DNA of 64,000 bases from Osedax fenrisi (GCA_964019155.1 OZ025245.1:13068461-13132460); one strand, 5' to 3'. Numbered from the stretch's first letter, positions 45,299-57,632 are shown. A program made the numbers and translations. The notes: a model not told the origin generated them from the sequence alone.

Positions 45299-45464
45299 GC
45301 TAACAATTACCTATTTACCAAGGAACATGATACGATTGTTTTTATCATTTTTAATATTAATATTTCATACTAACTATTATTATATTTTATATTTATTTTA
45401 AAATGTTTTATTGACTAAAAAATCACGTGGTGGTTATGGGCGTCATGAGGAGGAAACACAAATA

Positions 45465-46130
45465 AAATAAATAAAGTACAATAAAAATGAAGGAAAAGGG
45501 AGGTATCCCTATAGGTTCAGAGAAAGTAGATTCAGAGTGAGCAGAGATAGTCGAGCACAATTGTCATCGTGTGACATTTCCTGCTAGCTCGACTAAGGGT
45601 TTGAATACTGATCAAGTCTGCTAGGTACTCGGTAGATCTAGATGTATCACCTTGTGGGTGATGCATAGTAGTCTGTACCTGCAGAGATACCTAAACTTAA
45701 GCCAGCCGAGTGATCGCATTAGGGTCGATATTGATACTATTAAAGATAACTTCAGTTTATATAGGGTGCGTATGCACCTATGTCACGTCGTTGTATCATC
45801 TCAAGTTTAAGCATAAGCTTTAGGGGTAGATTACATAGAAGTGAGAATCAGTATACAAGTCTACTGAAGACTAGCGAGTATATTAGACTTTTAGTCATTG
45901 AAAAAGTTAACTTATTGCGTGATTTTCTAATATTATAAAGAAAATAGTTGGCATTGCGAATCATTATAGATATGTAGTCAGAGTAATCTAGGTGGGAGTT
46001 GATGGTGAAACCAATAGTTGTTATGGATTGTGAGGTAGGGAGGGATAGTAGAAAGGGGTGGGTGCTGATTAGGGGGTAGGTAGGTCTGGAGATAATTATG
46101 GTGTCAGTTTTGGTCATATTAAGTGATAGG
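45465..46130 (-). pseudogene. L2/CR1 ORF2 C-terminal relic
   Basis: The minus-strand frame at 45848-46117 includes IGFTINSHLDYSDYISIM, NANYFLYNIRKSRNKL and SLIYSLVFSRLVY. After a stop it continues as FSLLCNLPLKL and later STEYLADLISIQTLS. These are the post-catalytic RT segments of L2-type elements (family pattern NLGxxxDxxL, SRLDYCNSLL, LSDLI). It ends at an AATAAAATAAATAAAG-type tail near 45465. Confidence 0.75.
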
Positions 46131-46147
46131 GAATATATAATATATAT

Positions 46148-46152
<5 letters not shown>

Positions 46153-46205
<53 letters not shown>
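46153..46205. repeat. (AT)n microsatellite
   Basis: About 53 bp AT run beside the non-LTR relic. Confidence 0.95.
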
Positions 46206-46208
<3 letters not shown>

Positions 46209-46560
46209 ATTCATCTATAATACCATTATCTCCCCTATATAGTTGTGATATACACTTGTCCACCGCGTCACTATTACGTAAGATGACGCCACTTCTATTT
46301 ATCACAGTGCGGCGTTATCTACCCTAGTGCTACCGTTGCGTGCACGGTGTTCTATTTTCCGTCATTAGATCATTACGTAATAGATGTGGGCGTGTCCTCC
46401 GTCGCGGTCATGTGGTGCGGTCAGCTGCCTAACTACTACGGCCACTGCGGACACTGCGGTCATTTATTACACACCTTGACCTCCGTATTATCGCCCCCGA
46501 TCAGCTAGCGTCATTAATGCCCTATATGTAATGCCCCCCTTGAAAGGGTTGCATTACATT
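46206..46560. other. GC-richer block with ATTACGTAA motifs, no gene seen
   Basis: Contains ATTACGTAAG (46274) and ATTACGTAATAG (46373), GGGCGTGTCC, and repeated GCGGTCA/CTGCGG segments. It looks like regulatory or degraded transposon DNA. No open frame of note. Confidence 0.4.
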
Positions 46561-46671
46561 ATGTAATTTACATATAACATCCAATATAAATATACTTATA
46601 TGCCAATATATGCACACATGCCTCTCTATAGCGACTAAAAATACTCTATATATAGATTATTTTGTGTCTAT

Positions 46672-46705
<34 letters not shown>

Positions 46706-46934
46706 TTTAGTTTAAATATATATAAATACCATTCTAATACATGTAGATAAATCACCGCGTTCTTTACATATAAACTAACGATAGGATGATGCAATACATC
46801 TATATATAGAACTAGGCTACCACTTAGTTACATAATATTAAAAGTAACCGTGTAATGACCTTATTTTTGATATTATATTAACCATAGTATGGTTATATAG
46901 CCTTATTCTCTTTCTATATATAGCTGGGGATATA

Positions 46935-47679
46935 TATATAATGTTAAAAACTTTGGTTTTATTTTTGATGATAACCTACATTTCTCGGATCAGATAGCTA
47001 ATGTGTGTAAATCAACTAATAATCAATTATATAAAATACGATCAATAAGACAATTATTACCTTTTAGAATTTCTAAAATGTTAATAGAATCATTAGTTAT
47101 GTCACGTATACATTATTGTTGTTCTCTATATTATGGCCTTCCTGCTACTTCTACTAAATCCTTAGATAGAATCATTAGATATTCGATAAGAGTTTTACAT
47201 CGTGTACAATTATATGACCATGAATCAGTCAATTATCACTTAGTTAATTCTAAATGGTTAAATATTTATCAGAGATCTACCTTCAGCTATTTAAAACTAA
47301 TTGTTAAGGTACTGAAGAATCGTCTTCCGAGTTATTTGAATGACATCCTACAATTCAAAGTTTTCAAGAGGAATCTAAGAAATTCGTCTACACGGTTATT
47401 ACAAAAGAAGACTTACAAGCTAGCGAGATATGGAAAAAATTATTTCAGTGTAGCAGCAGCCGACCTATAGAATGCGCTACCTGTAGGACTAAGAACTAAT
47501 GTCAATTATTCGTATTTTAAATCAAATGTATTGTTATTAATTCGTAAAAATTCATTTTATTATTTTCAACTGATTTATATTTTTGTGTGTATTTTGTTAT
47601 TTTATATTTATTTTACACAATAGAGAATGTCTAACGTTATTTTTGTGTATAAATAAATATTCATTCATACATTCATTCA

Positions 47680-47685
<6 letters not shown>
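46935..47685 (+). pseudogene. L2/CR1 ORF2 C-terminal relic
   Basis: Plus-strand translation gives VKNFGFIFDDNLHFSDQIAN, LYKIRSIRQLLPF, SLVMSRIHYCCSLYYGLP, IRYSIRVLHRVQ, SYLNDIL and, after a stop, NALPVGLRTNVNYSYFK. This is the same protein segment as other L2 relics here. The 3' end has AATAAATATTCATTCAT and an ATTC repeat tail. An in-frame TAG (about 47468) replaces the usual W in LWNxLP. It lies in inverse orientation to the relic at 45465. Confidence 0.8.
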
Positions 47686-47749
<64 letters not shown>

Positions 47750-47788
47750 AATATATATATTTATATAAATATATATATATATATATAT
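47683..47788. repeat. Compound (AT)n with AAATATAT interruptions
   Basis: About 105 bp made of AT runs separated by regularly placed AAATATAT, so it has a higher-order unit of about 20 bp. Confidence 0.9.
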
Positions 47789-47869
47789 TCCTATCTATCC
47801 CTATGTCCGATATATCATTTAAACCTCACCTCACCATTACTAATCACATATATATATATAGGTATAGGT

Positions 47870-48260
47870 GACCGCTACTTCCTAAACGGCCATCGCTATT
47901 ACGCAATAGTCTGGTTACGTAACAATACGATAGCGACCTCTATCGGTACGTTCATCGCTAATTAAGTACGCGCGTACTCGACAGAGAGAGACACTCGAAC
48001 TATTACGTAATCGAACTATTACGTGATAACCGTGATGACCGTTTAGTTGCATAAGTAACGTACGGCTAAATAAGACATCGGACATCGGATGCTGCCAGGA
48101 CGGGACATATTCACACCTGAGTAAAGCGGCGCTCGGTCACTGCGCACGTACTTAGCCAGTTCGCGCATGTCAACACCTTAACTAACCGAATTCCTACCAC
48201 TAGATGGCGATGTAAGATCTGATTGCTCTTCCGCTATTAAATTATGTCGCTCGAATGGAG
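47870..48260. other. GC-richer block, possible regulatory DNA
   Basis: GAACTATTACGT(A/G)AT occurs twice at 47996-48020 and TTACGTAAC at 47933. A CTCF-like CCACTAGATGGCGAT lies at 48197-48211. No coding sequence recognised. Confidence 0.35.
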
Positions 48261-48410
48261 TGCACTTTTGTCATCGTTATATTTACATATATTTCAATTC
48301 AACTTATTATAAATTACTTTTATATTTAAATAACTTATTGATAACTAATAATTCTCATTATAATTCTATATAAAATAGATATTTATAATAATTGTATTAA
48401 ATAGTGTATA

Positions 48411-48936
48411 CAGTCAAAGCTCGATAACTCAACATTGACGGGACGGAGTTTTCATGTTGAGTTAGCGAGTATGTTGAGTTATCGGATGTATAAATTAATG
48501 ACTTAATTAATATTTTGTTCACATAAATGCATACAAAATAGTACTCGTATGATAATATAATAATTGTAATTGTATTTTTACATTTATATATTTATATCCA
48601 TATATTATTAAATAAAACCATGTTGAATAATGTATGTTGAATTATATTTGTTGAGCAATGTAGTTTTATTACATGTAAAAGATACGAATCCGACAACATA
48701 TGTTTGTGATATTTTGATTTTTCATAAATGTTGAGTTATCGGATGTATATTTACATGTAATGTATAGGCTAGGATTATAAAAACGATGTTGAGTTATATG
48801 TATGTTGAGTTATATTTGTTGAGTAATAGGGTTTTTGTTAACATGTAAAAGATACGAATCCAACCAAATATTGTTTGGATGTTGAGTTATCGGCAATGTT
48901 GAGTTATCGGCATGTTGAGTTACCTAGCTTCTACTG
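48411..48936. mobile_element. Pogo-like MITE (526 bp), TA target site
   Basis: The left end CAGTCAAAGCTCGATAACTC pairs with the right end (complement CAGTAGAAGCTAGGTAACTC), flanked by TA. The motif ATGTTGAGTTATCGG recurs about eight times inside, both complete and partial. No transposase. Confidence 0.85.
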
Positions 48937-48942
48937 TATTTC

Positions 48943-48945
<3 letters not shown>

Positions 48946-48981
<36 letters not shown>
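48946..48981. repeat. (AT)n microsatellite
   Basis: AT run starting within 10 bp of the pogo-like element. Confidence 0.95.
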
Positions 48982-48983
<2 letters not shown>

Positions 48984-49120
48984 AGATTAATATTAGTGAT
49001 GATATATTTAAGCGTCATAATAAAGTATACTTTATAACAAAATAACATAAATAACATATATGTTATTATTAATAATAATAAAATACAGTTACATATATTC
49101 AATGTATATATATATATATA

Positions 49121-49418
49121 ACTGAATGCGTGGCTCAGTTGGCTACAGCCTTATAAGGCGTCAGATACACAAGCAGTAGGACGCAAGATTCAAGCCTCGC
49201 CCGTAATATATACATATGTATTCCAATATTATTTATAACTGATCTTACATAATTGTTTATAAATAAATGATTGGATATCATCAAAACCATAGATGCCTTA
49301 ATATGAGAGCGGCTTCGATGGGACATTAGAGCCATATGGTTATAACTGGAAACTTTTAAAGTTCCTGTATGGGATGAAATGACTCCACCAAATATAAATA
49401 ACAACAAACAATAACAAT

Positions 49419-49427
<9 letters not shown>
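49121..49427 (+). mobile_element. SINE, full-length copy
   Basis: The tRNA-like head has box A TGGCTCAGTTGG and a degenerate box B (GATTCAAGCC). The body has GATGCCTTAATATGAGAGCGG, CTTCGATGGGACATTAGAGCC, GTTCCTGTATGGGATGAAAT and CCACCAAATA. It ends in an AACAATAACAATAA tail. Head and body are mutated compared with the copy at 57633. Confidence 0.85.
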
Positions 49428-49461
<34 letters not shown>

Positions 49462-49518
49462 TGGTGTATATAAATACCCAAATAAGTATACAAATATATA
49501 TATATATATATATGAGAT

Positions 49519-49564
<46 letters not shown>

Positions 49565-50788
49565 TTAAATATTTAAATCAATAGTATAGATTACAACCTA
49601 TACACATTTATTCCTCACACACTACCACACATATAATCCCACACATATGTATACACATACGCACACACGCGCCCTATGTTAATTATAGCTTGTCATCTTT
49701 AGATACGTATCTAGTAATGGAAGATAGTCGACGCATGCGCTGTTGATACTTATCTCCGATGCACACACACACGCACACACATACGCGCGCTTATAAACGT
49801 GTGCCATTCTTATCGATATAGCGAAAAGATCTAGCGATAGTATGCTATATTACTACTGGTCCATACCGCCACCCCATGGGGTTTTTAGATTGCAGTCTAA
49901 TTACATGCTATTTGGGGTTATCAACAAATCGCCACCTATAATTACGGGTTTTCCACAACTGTCGTCTAATACGCCTACTTTTCTAGTTAGTTCTGTAATT
50001 TAAATCTTCCAGGTGTCACCACCTGGGTGTTTACCATATATAGCCCGTAACAGGGTACAGTATACCCGGTACAGTCTGTTTGGTTCTTGAGTCAAGGTAG
50101 CCCTAACCACAATCACCACGCTAGGCCACATAACAATATAACCCAACACTTGGGTACACGCTACATAACATATAGATGAAGAGAAGGAAGATAATGATGA
50201 TGATGATGATGATGATACCAGTGGTGTGTAATGCGCATGCTCTATAGAGCGGTGTGCGGTGCGGTAATATAACAATACCGCACACCTAGCTACTGTAGCG
50301 CACATCTCTCCGTTGGGCGGCGCTAGCGTTGATTAGTGTTTAACTAACCGCATAATGTCGCTACTAGTAGTGGTCAGCGGTAGGAAATGACCGCGATGGT
50401 CTGAGAGAGTGATTAGCTGACCGCCACCGTATTGTTCTTCTCGTTACCAGAGAGTGAATGTATTACGTCACCGTTAAGTCACGTGGTTTACGCGTCGACA
50501 GCGCCCCCTATCAGTGGTACACGGCATTACATTATATTCTCTATTCTCCCCGTAATTACTTATTATAATCATAATTGCGGCGTTTTCTATTAGGTATTAC
50601 ATAATACTTTGGTAAATTCATTATATTTAATACATTTATATTTAATTTCATTATTATTTCCCATATTAACTAAGGGGCCAATATTTCCCTTATTTTAGTT
50701 ATAAATAACCCGCATATTAAGAAATATATACTAAGTAAATCGCTGCATAAATATAAAATATCATTTAAATCATTATATTACATAATTG

Positions 50789-50790
<2 letters not shown>
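49428..50790. other. Intergenic DNA, CA-rich then GC-richer, no gene seen
   Basis: AT run 49425-49457 and others near 49500 and 49530-49558. CACACACGCGCGC-type patches at 49640-49790. An NRF1-like ACGCATGCGC at 49732 and a (GAT)n run near 50193-50215. A 101-codon minus frame at 50000-50305 has low complexity and no domain. A single diverged unit of the downstream minisatellite (TAGTGGTCAGCGGTAGGA) is at 50368-50385. A CTCF-like site is at 50499-50517. Confidence 0.4.

Positions 50791-50860
<70 letters not shown>
50791..50860. repeat. (AT)n microsatellite, 70 bp
   Basis: Uninterrupted AT dinucleotides. Confidence 0.98.
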
Positions 50861-50862
<2 letters not shown>

Positions 50863-51377
50863 ATATATATAATTATATGTATTATTAATATTCTATGTTT
50901 GTATATATAAACTTATAAGTTTAATTTTAAGTTAAAGTATATTTTCGGTATCGATAAAGATGGTAATAGACGGGTTAAACTATAATTACACACCCAGGGG
51001 GATAACGCTAAGTAACACTTAATCTTATGATTAAAGGTCTGTCTGTCTAGCTTTTTGAATGAACGGATTTAAAATGGGCCGAAGTACACTCGAAGTATTA
51101 CATAAGTCAACTAGATCTACATAATTCGAAGCGCTGTTCACTTTCCAATTCGTCACGCCTGACTGATTACACGATTACCTACACATACGTACAGTGGACG
51201 ACTTACACACCGGTGTCTTACTGAAACCAGCGGTTTACATCTCACTTCCGCTGCCGTCTTACTATAGACCCACACACGCACACCCACACCCACACACGCG
51301 CACATCTATAGCCCGCGTTATAGTAGTCTATCGCAGTTAATCACACACGTAGCGAGTGGACGTAGTGGTTCTAGTGG
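50861..51377. other. Spacer before the minisatellite, no gene seen
   Basis: Mixed composition with a CACACACGCACACCC patch at about 51272-51305. Nothing coding. Confidence 0.5.
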
Positions 51378-54300
51378 CAGTGGTCAGTAGAGGGTAGTGG
51401 TCAGTATAGGGTAGTGGTCAGTATAGGGTAGTGGTCAGTATAAGGTAGTGGTCAGTAGAGGGCAGTGGTCAGTAGAGGGTAGTGGTTAGTATAGGGTAGT
51501 GGTCAGTATAGGGTAGTGGTCAGTATAGGGTAGCGGTCAGTAGAGTGCAGTGGTCAGTATAGGGTAGTGGTCAGTAGAGGATAGTGGTCAGTATAGGGCA
51601 GTGGTCAGTATAGGGTAGTGGTCAGTATAGGGTAGCGGTCAGTAGAGTGCAGTGGTCAGTATAGGGTAGTGGTCAGTAGAGGATAGTGGTCAGTATAGGG
51701 CAGTGGTCAGTATAGGGTAGTGGTCAGTATAGGGTAGCGGTCAGTAGAGGGCAGTGGTCAGTATAGGGTAGTGGTCATTATAGGGTAGTGGTCGGTATAG
51801 GGTAGTGGTCAGTATAGGGCAGTGGTCAGTATAGGGTAGTGGTCAGTATAGGGTAGCGGTCAGTAGAGGGCAGTGGTCAGTATAGGGTAGTGGTCAGTAG
51901 AGGATAGTGGTCAGTATAGGGCAGTGGTCAGTATAGGGTAGTGGTCAGTATAGGGTAGCGGTCAGTAGAGGGCAGTGGTCAGTAGAGGGCAGTGGTCAGT
52001 ATAGGGTAGTGGTCAGTATAGGGTAGTGGTCAGTATAGGGTAGTGGTCAGTATAGGGTAGTGGTCAGTAGAGGGTAGTGGTCAGTATAGGGTAGTGGTCA
52101 GTAGAGGGTAGTGGTCAGTATAGGGTAATGGTCGGTAGAGGGTAGTGGTCAGTAGAGGGTAGTGGTCAGTAGAGGGTAGTGGTCAGTATAGGGTAGTGGT
52201 CAGTATAGGGTAGTGGTCAGTATAGGGTAGTGATCAGTAGAGGATAGTGGTCAGTAGAGGGTAGTGGTCAGTAGAGGGTAGTGGTCAGTATAGGGTAGTG
52301 GTCAGTAGAGGATAGTGGTCAGTAGAGGGTAGTGGTCAGTAGAGGGTAGTGGTCAGTATAGGGTAGTGATCAGTAGAGGATAGTGGTCAGTAGAGGGTAG
52401 TGGTCAGTAGAGGGTAGTGGTCAGTAGAGGGTAGTGGTCAGTAGAGGGTAGTGGTCAGTATAGGGTAGTGGTCAGTATAGGGTAGTGGTCAGTATAGGGT
52501 AGTGGAATGTATAGGGTAGTGGTCAGTATAGGATAGTGGTCAGTAGAGGGTAGTGGTTAGTATAGGGTAGTGGTCAGTATAGGGTAGTGGTCAGTATAGG
52601 GTAGTGGTCAGTAGAGGGTAGTGGTCAGTATAGGGTAGTGGTCAGTATAGGGTAGTGGTCAGTATAGGGTAGTGGTCAGTATAGGGTAGTGGTCAGTAGA
52701 GGATAGTGGTCAGTAGAGGGTAGTGGTCAGTAGAGGGTAGTGGTCAGTAGAGGGTAGTGGTCAGTATAGGGTAGAGGTCAGTAGAGGGCAGTGGTCAGTA
52801 TAGGGTAGTGGTCAGTATAGGGTAGTGGTCAGTATAGGGTAGTGGTCAGTAGAGGGTAGTGGTCAGTATAGGGTAGTGGTCGGTATAGGGTAGTGGTCAG
52901 TAGAGGGTAGTGGTCAGTAGAGGGTAGTGGTCAGTATAGGGTAGTGGTCAGTAGAGGGTAGTGGTCAGTATAGGGTAGTGGTCAGTAGAGGGTAGTGGTC
53001 AGTATAGGGTAGTGGTCGGTATAGGGTAGTGGTCAGTAGAGGGTAGTGGTCAGTAGAGGGTAGTGGTCAGTAGAGGGTAGTGGTCAGTATAGGGTAGTGG
53101 TCAGTATAGGGTAGTGGTCAGTATAGGGTAGTGGTCAGTATAGGGTAGTGATCAGTAGAGGATAGTGGTCAGTAGAGGGTAGTGGTCAGTAGAGGGTAGT
53201 GGTCAGTAGAGGGTAGTGGTCAGTATAGGGTAGTGGTCAGTATAGGGTAGTGGTCAGTATAGGGTAGTGGAATGTATAGGTTAGTGGTCAGTATAGGATA
53301 GTGGTCAGTAGAGGGTAGTGGTTAGTATAGGGTAGTGGTCAGTATAGGGTAGTGGTCAGTATAGGGTAGTGGTCAGTAGAGGGTAGTGGTCAGTATAGGG
53401 TAGTGGTCAGTATAGGGTAGTGGTCAGTAGAGGATAGTGGTCAGTAGAGGGTAGTGGTCAGTAGAGGGTAGTGGTCAGTAGAGGGTAGTGGTCAGTATAG
53501 GGTAGAGGTCAGTAGAGGGCAGTGGTCAGTATAGGGTAGTGGTCAGTATAGGGTAGTGGTCAGTAGAGGGTAGTGGTCAGTATAGGGTAGTGGTCAGTAG
53601 AGGGTAGTGGTCAGTATAGGGTAGTGGTCGGTATAGGGTAGTGGTCAGTAGAGGGTAGTGGTCAGTAGAGGGTAGTGGTCAGTAGAGGGTAGTGGTCAGT
53701 ATAGGGTAGTGGTCAGTATAGGGTAGTGATCAGTAGAGGATAGTGGTCAGTAGAGGGTAGTGGTCAGTAGAGGGTAGTGGTCAGTATAGGGTAGTGGTCA
53801 GTAGAGGATAGTGGTCAGTAGAGGGTAGTGGTCAGTAGAGGGTAGTGGTCAGTATAGGGTAGAGGTCAGTAGAGGGCAGTGGTCAGTATAGGGTAGTGGT
53901 CAGTATAGGGTAGTGGTCAGTATAGGGTAGTGGTCAGTAGAGGGTAGTGGTCAGTATAGGGTAGTGGTCAGTAGAGGGTAGTGGTCAGTATAGGGTAGTG
54001 GTCGGTATAGGGTAGTGGTCAGTAGAGGGTAGTGGTCAGTAGAGGGTAGTGGTCAGTAGAGGGTAGTGGTCAGTATAGGGTAGTGGTCAGTATAGGGTAG
54101 TGGTCAGTATAGGGTAGTGGTCAGTATAGGGTAGTGATCAGTAGAGGATAGTGGTCAGTAGAGGGTAGTGGTCAGTAGAGGGTAGTGGTCAGTAGAGGGT
54201 AGTGGTCAGTATAGGGTAGTGGTCAGTATAGGGTAGTGGTCAGTATAGGGTAGTGGAATGTATAGGGTAGTGGTCAGTATAGGATAGTGGTCAGTAGAGG

Positions 54301-55089
54301 GTAGTGGTTAGTATAGGGTAGTGGTCAGTATAGGGTAGTGGTCAGTATAGGGCAGTGGTCAGTATAGGGTAGTGGTCAGTATAGGGTAGCGGTCAGTAGA
54401 GGGCAGTGGTCAGTATAGGGTAGTGGTCATTATAGGGTAGTGGTCGGTATAGGGTAGTGGTCAGTATAGGGCAGTGGTCAGTATAGGGTAGTGGTCAGTA
54501 TAGGGTAGCGGTCAGTAGAGGGCAGTGGTCAGTATAGGGTAGTGGTCAGTAGAGGATAGTGGTCAGTATAGGGCAGTGGTCAGTATAGGGTAGTGGTCAG
54601 TATAGGGTAGCGGTCAGTAGAGGGCAGTGGTCAGTATAGGGTAGTGGTCAGTATATGGTAGTGGTCGGTATAGGGTAGTGGTCAGTATAGGGTAGTGGTC
54701 GGTATAGGGTAGTGGTCAGTATAGGATAGTGGTCAGTAGAGGGTAGTGGTCAGTAGAGGGTAGTGGTCATTATAGGGTAGTGGTCAGTAGAGGGTAGTGG
54801 TCAGTATAGGGCAGTGGTCAGTATAGGGTAGTGGTCAGTATAGGGTAGTGGTCAGTAGAGGATAGTGGTCAGTAGAGGGTAGTGGTCAGTAGAGGGTAGT
54901 GGTCAGTAGATGGTAGTGGTCAGTATAGGGTAGTGGAATGTATAGGGTAGTGGTCAGTATAGGATAGTGGTCAGTAGAGGGTAGTGGTTAGTATAGGGTA
55001 GTGGTCAGTATAGGATAGTGGTCAGTAGAGGGTAGTGGTTAGTATAGGGTAGTGGTCAGTATAGGATATTGGTCAGTATAGGGTAGTGG
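51378..55089 (+). repeat. 17-bp minisatellite, 218 units in exact register
   Basis: The consensus is TAGTGGTCAGTATAGGG, with frequent variants TAGTGGTCAGTAGAGGG/A, CAGTGG.., TAGCGG.., TAGAGG.., TAGTGATCAG.. and TAGTGGAATGTATAGGG. Distances between the first unit (51378), marker variants (52500, 52772, 53265, 53503, 53860, 54251, 54931) and the last unit start (55084) are all exact multiples of 17. Variation is therefore almost entirely by substitution. Stops occur in every frame on both strands, so it is not coding. The plus strand is strongly G-rich over C. Confidence 0.97.
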
Positions 55090-56305
55090 ACAACGAGATA
55101 ACACGTGACTTACACTTAATCAAAACCCTTACGGTCAAACACTATTGCCGCTACTACTTCTGACCACACATCATTAGTATACGTGGTATTATGTTGTTAA
55201 ATCACAAATGATAACTTTGATTATTATATTAGTGCATATATGAACCATCTATCTATAACAAATTACAAAATAGAAACTTTTTAGTAATATATTTTATTAT
55301 ATTTCAATGATTTCAAAAATATCAAATATATTTATTTATTTGTCAAATATAAGTGCATAAATACATTCATATTTTTGAATTTCTATACAACTATTTTATT
55401 AAAAATACGAATTTATTTATAAATACGTTTTGAAATAAAAGATTATGTTCGATAAATGTATGTCGACATTCTAAATAATGTGATGTGTATTATATTTTAT
55501 TTTGATTTAATATAATCATATTGAAATCATTAAATTAAAAACACGATTTTCATTGATATGTATACATACATATAATTAAATATGTATTACGTTGAAATTT
55601 GATAAAATCACTCAAGCGTAACATAAAATATTCATAAAATATGTGTAAGCAGAACGTATTTATGATGTCCTGTCCTTAATATAACGGTCAACGCCTGTTG
55701 GACTATAGTAATTACGCTGGCTTTACCATTGACCAGTAGTGGACATTGTACGTAGCGTATCAATTAGCACTGATTGTATGTGTGGGTGTAATCAGTCATC
55801 GAGGACATGTATGTCCTCGATATTACGGATATGATCAATAGACTGTACTTACCGTTATAGCTCCTCCCACACACACACACATCTATCTATAACCATTACC
55901 TCCCCGACACACCGTTACTTTACATACACAGTAACCACTAAGGTAGGCATACATCGCATCAAAGAACAGCGCATTAGTAGTAATCGTATTTTTAGTGGTT
56001 GTAGTCGATTTATCACCGACCGGGAGCTCTTGATTGACGGGTGGGGAGTGGCTTATTTAGGGGGCGGTTACTTCATGGTTAATTGTTTACCACTCTCTCT
56101 CTCTGCCTTTCTCTAGTGCGAGTTACATCATGTCATTGATTATGCGCCGAGTAATTATTGACGTATTACGTGATTACATCTCGTTGTTGTCATTATTAGC
56201 TGTGTGATTAGTAGTTATGTAACCAGATGCCTGTTATTATTAGAATTCTTTGAATCCATCCCACTACGGCATATTTATTTTTACTATTTGCAAACACACA
56301 CACTA

Positions 56306-56354
<49 letters not shown>

Positions 56355-56994
56355 CTATACATATATATGTTTATATAGTTTCCTGATCTGTTTATTTATT
56401 ATATTCGTATTATCATTTAGTATCGACATTTAAATTATTTTAATGATGTTTTTGTATTTTTATTTTGTTATACCTACACTAATCTTATTTATTTTTATCT
56501 TTTATTTTATAGTTTATTTAATTATTAAATGATGATTTAATCAATAACGATTTGACAGATATCACACTTTTATCATATTATATTTATCTTAGTGTAAACA
56601 GGAACTCAACCTTATTATTATTATATATATATTTTATATTACACAATATTCACATTCCATTATATGTATAGGTATATATAAAGGAATTAAATTATTTTAT
56701 ATCTGTCAACAAGTTAAATTAAGGATAATTGTCTCGACAAGCAGCAATGCTTCTACAATTACCCACGTACTTGTACCTAAATCTGATAATAATAATAATA
56801 TATATATATATATATATATATTTAAATAAGTATACACATTAATTTACGTCAAATTAAAATTTAATTATGTTTCCATTATTTGAAGTGGCCAATTAATTAA
56901 TAATAATTTGAAATATAAATGTTGTATAATTATATATAATATAGGTGTTGTTTTAATTTTATATCGATGTAATTAAATATATATTTACACATAT

Positions 56995-57052
<58 letters not shown>

Positions 57053-57358
57053 TAATATATATTTCGCCAAAATTGTAAATATAATGAAATTAATGTATAC
57101 ATAATAATAATATTCAAACAATAATAATAATGTGTATTATATATCTATGATCGTTGTCTCAGCGCAATCGATATCATAGATAGAAGTGCGCAGGTGCAGT
57201 GGCAATACGACACTACGCCTGTACGTATGTGTAGTGACTTGTACCTACCACTACACATAGCCCGCGGTATATATCCTGCGTATCTCTTACATTGTCAATA
57301 TTGTGATTAACAACTATCTGTATTTATAGTCGGTATTATTATACTTGGTATATATACA

Positions 57359-57447
<89 letters not shown>

Positions 57448-57591
57448 ATTGAATGATTTAAAATAAATTCAAACTAAATATATTTTTTAATAAGTTTAGA
57501 TCATTAATAAGTATGCAATGCCAAGTTTTTTGATTCATTAATAGGCGATAATTATTATAATATATATAATATATTAATTATATGTAATATA

Positions 57592-57630
<39 letters not shown>

Positions 57631-57632
57631 TA
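55090..57632. other. AT-rich intergenic DNA with microsatellites
   Basis: (AT)n at about 56312-56351, 57003-57045 and 57359-57444. A perfect palindrome (ATCGAGGACAT-GT-ATGTCCTCGAT) lies at 55798-55821. 56000-56180 is GC-richer with GGGGGCGG, CT-rich and ATTACGTGAT motifs. Short hairpin-forming segments at 57143-57182 and 57226-57256. No gene recognised. Confidence 0.5.

Noticed and set aside
50000..50305. 101-aa minus-strand ORF
   Set aside because: The Ser run comes from a (GAT)n repeat. No domain or conservation is visible.
51378..55089. CRISPR-like or coding repeat array
   Set aside because: Units are 17 bp with no spacers, the context is eukaryotic, and stops occur in all frames.
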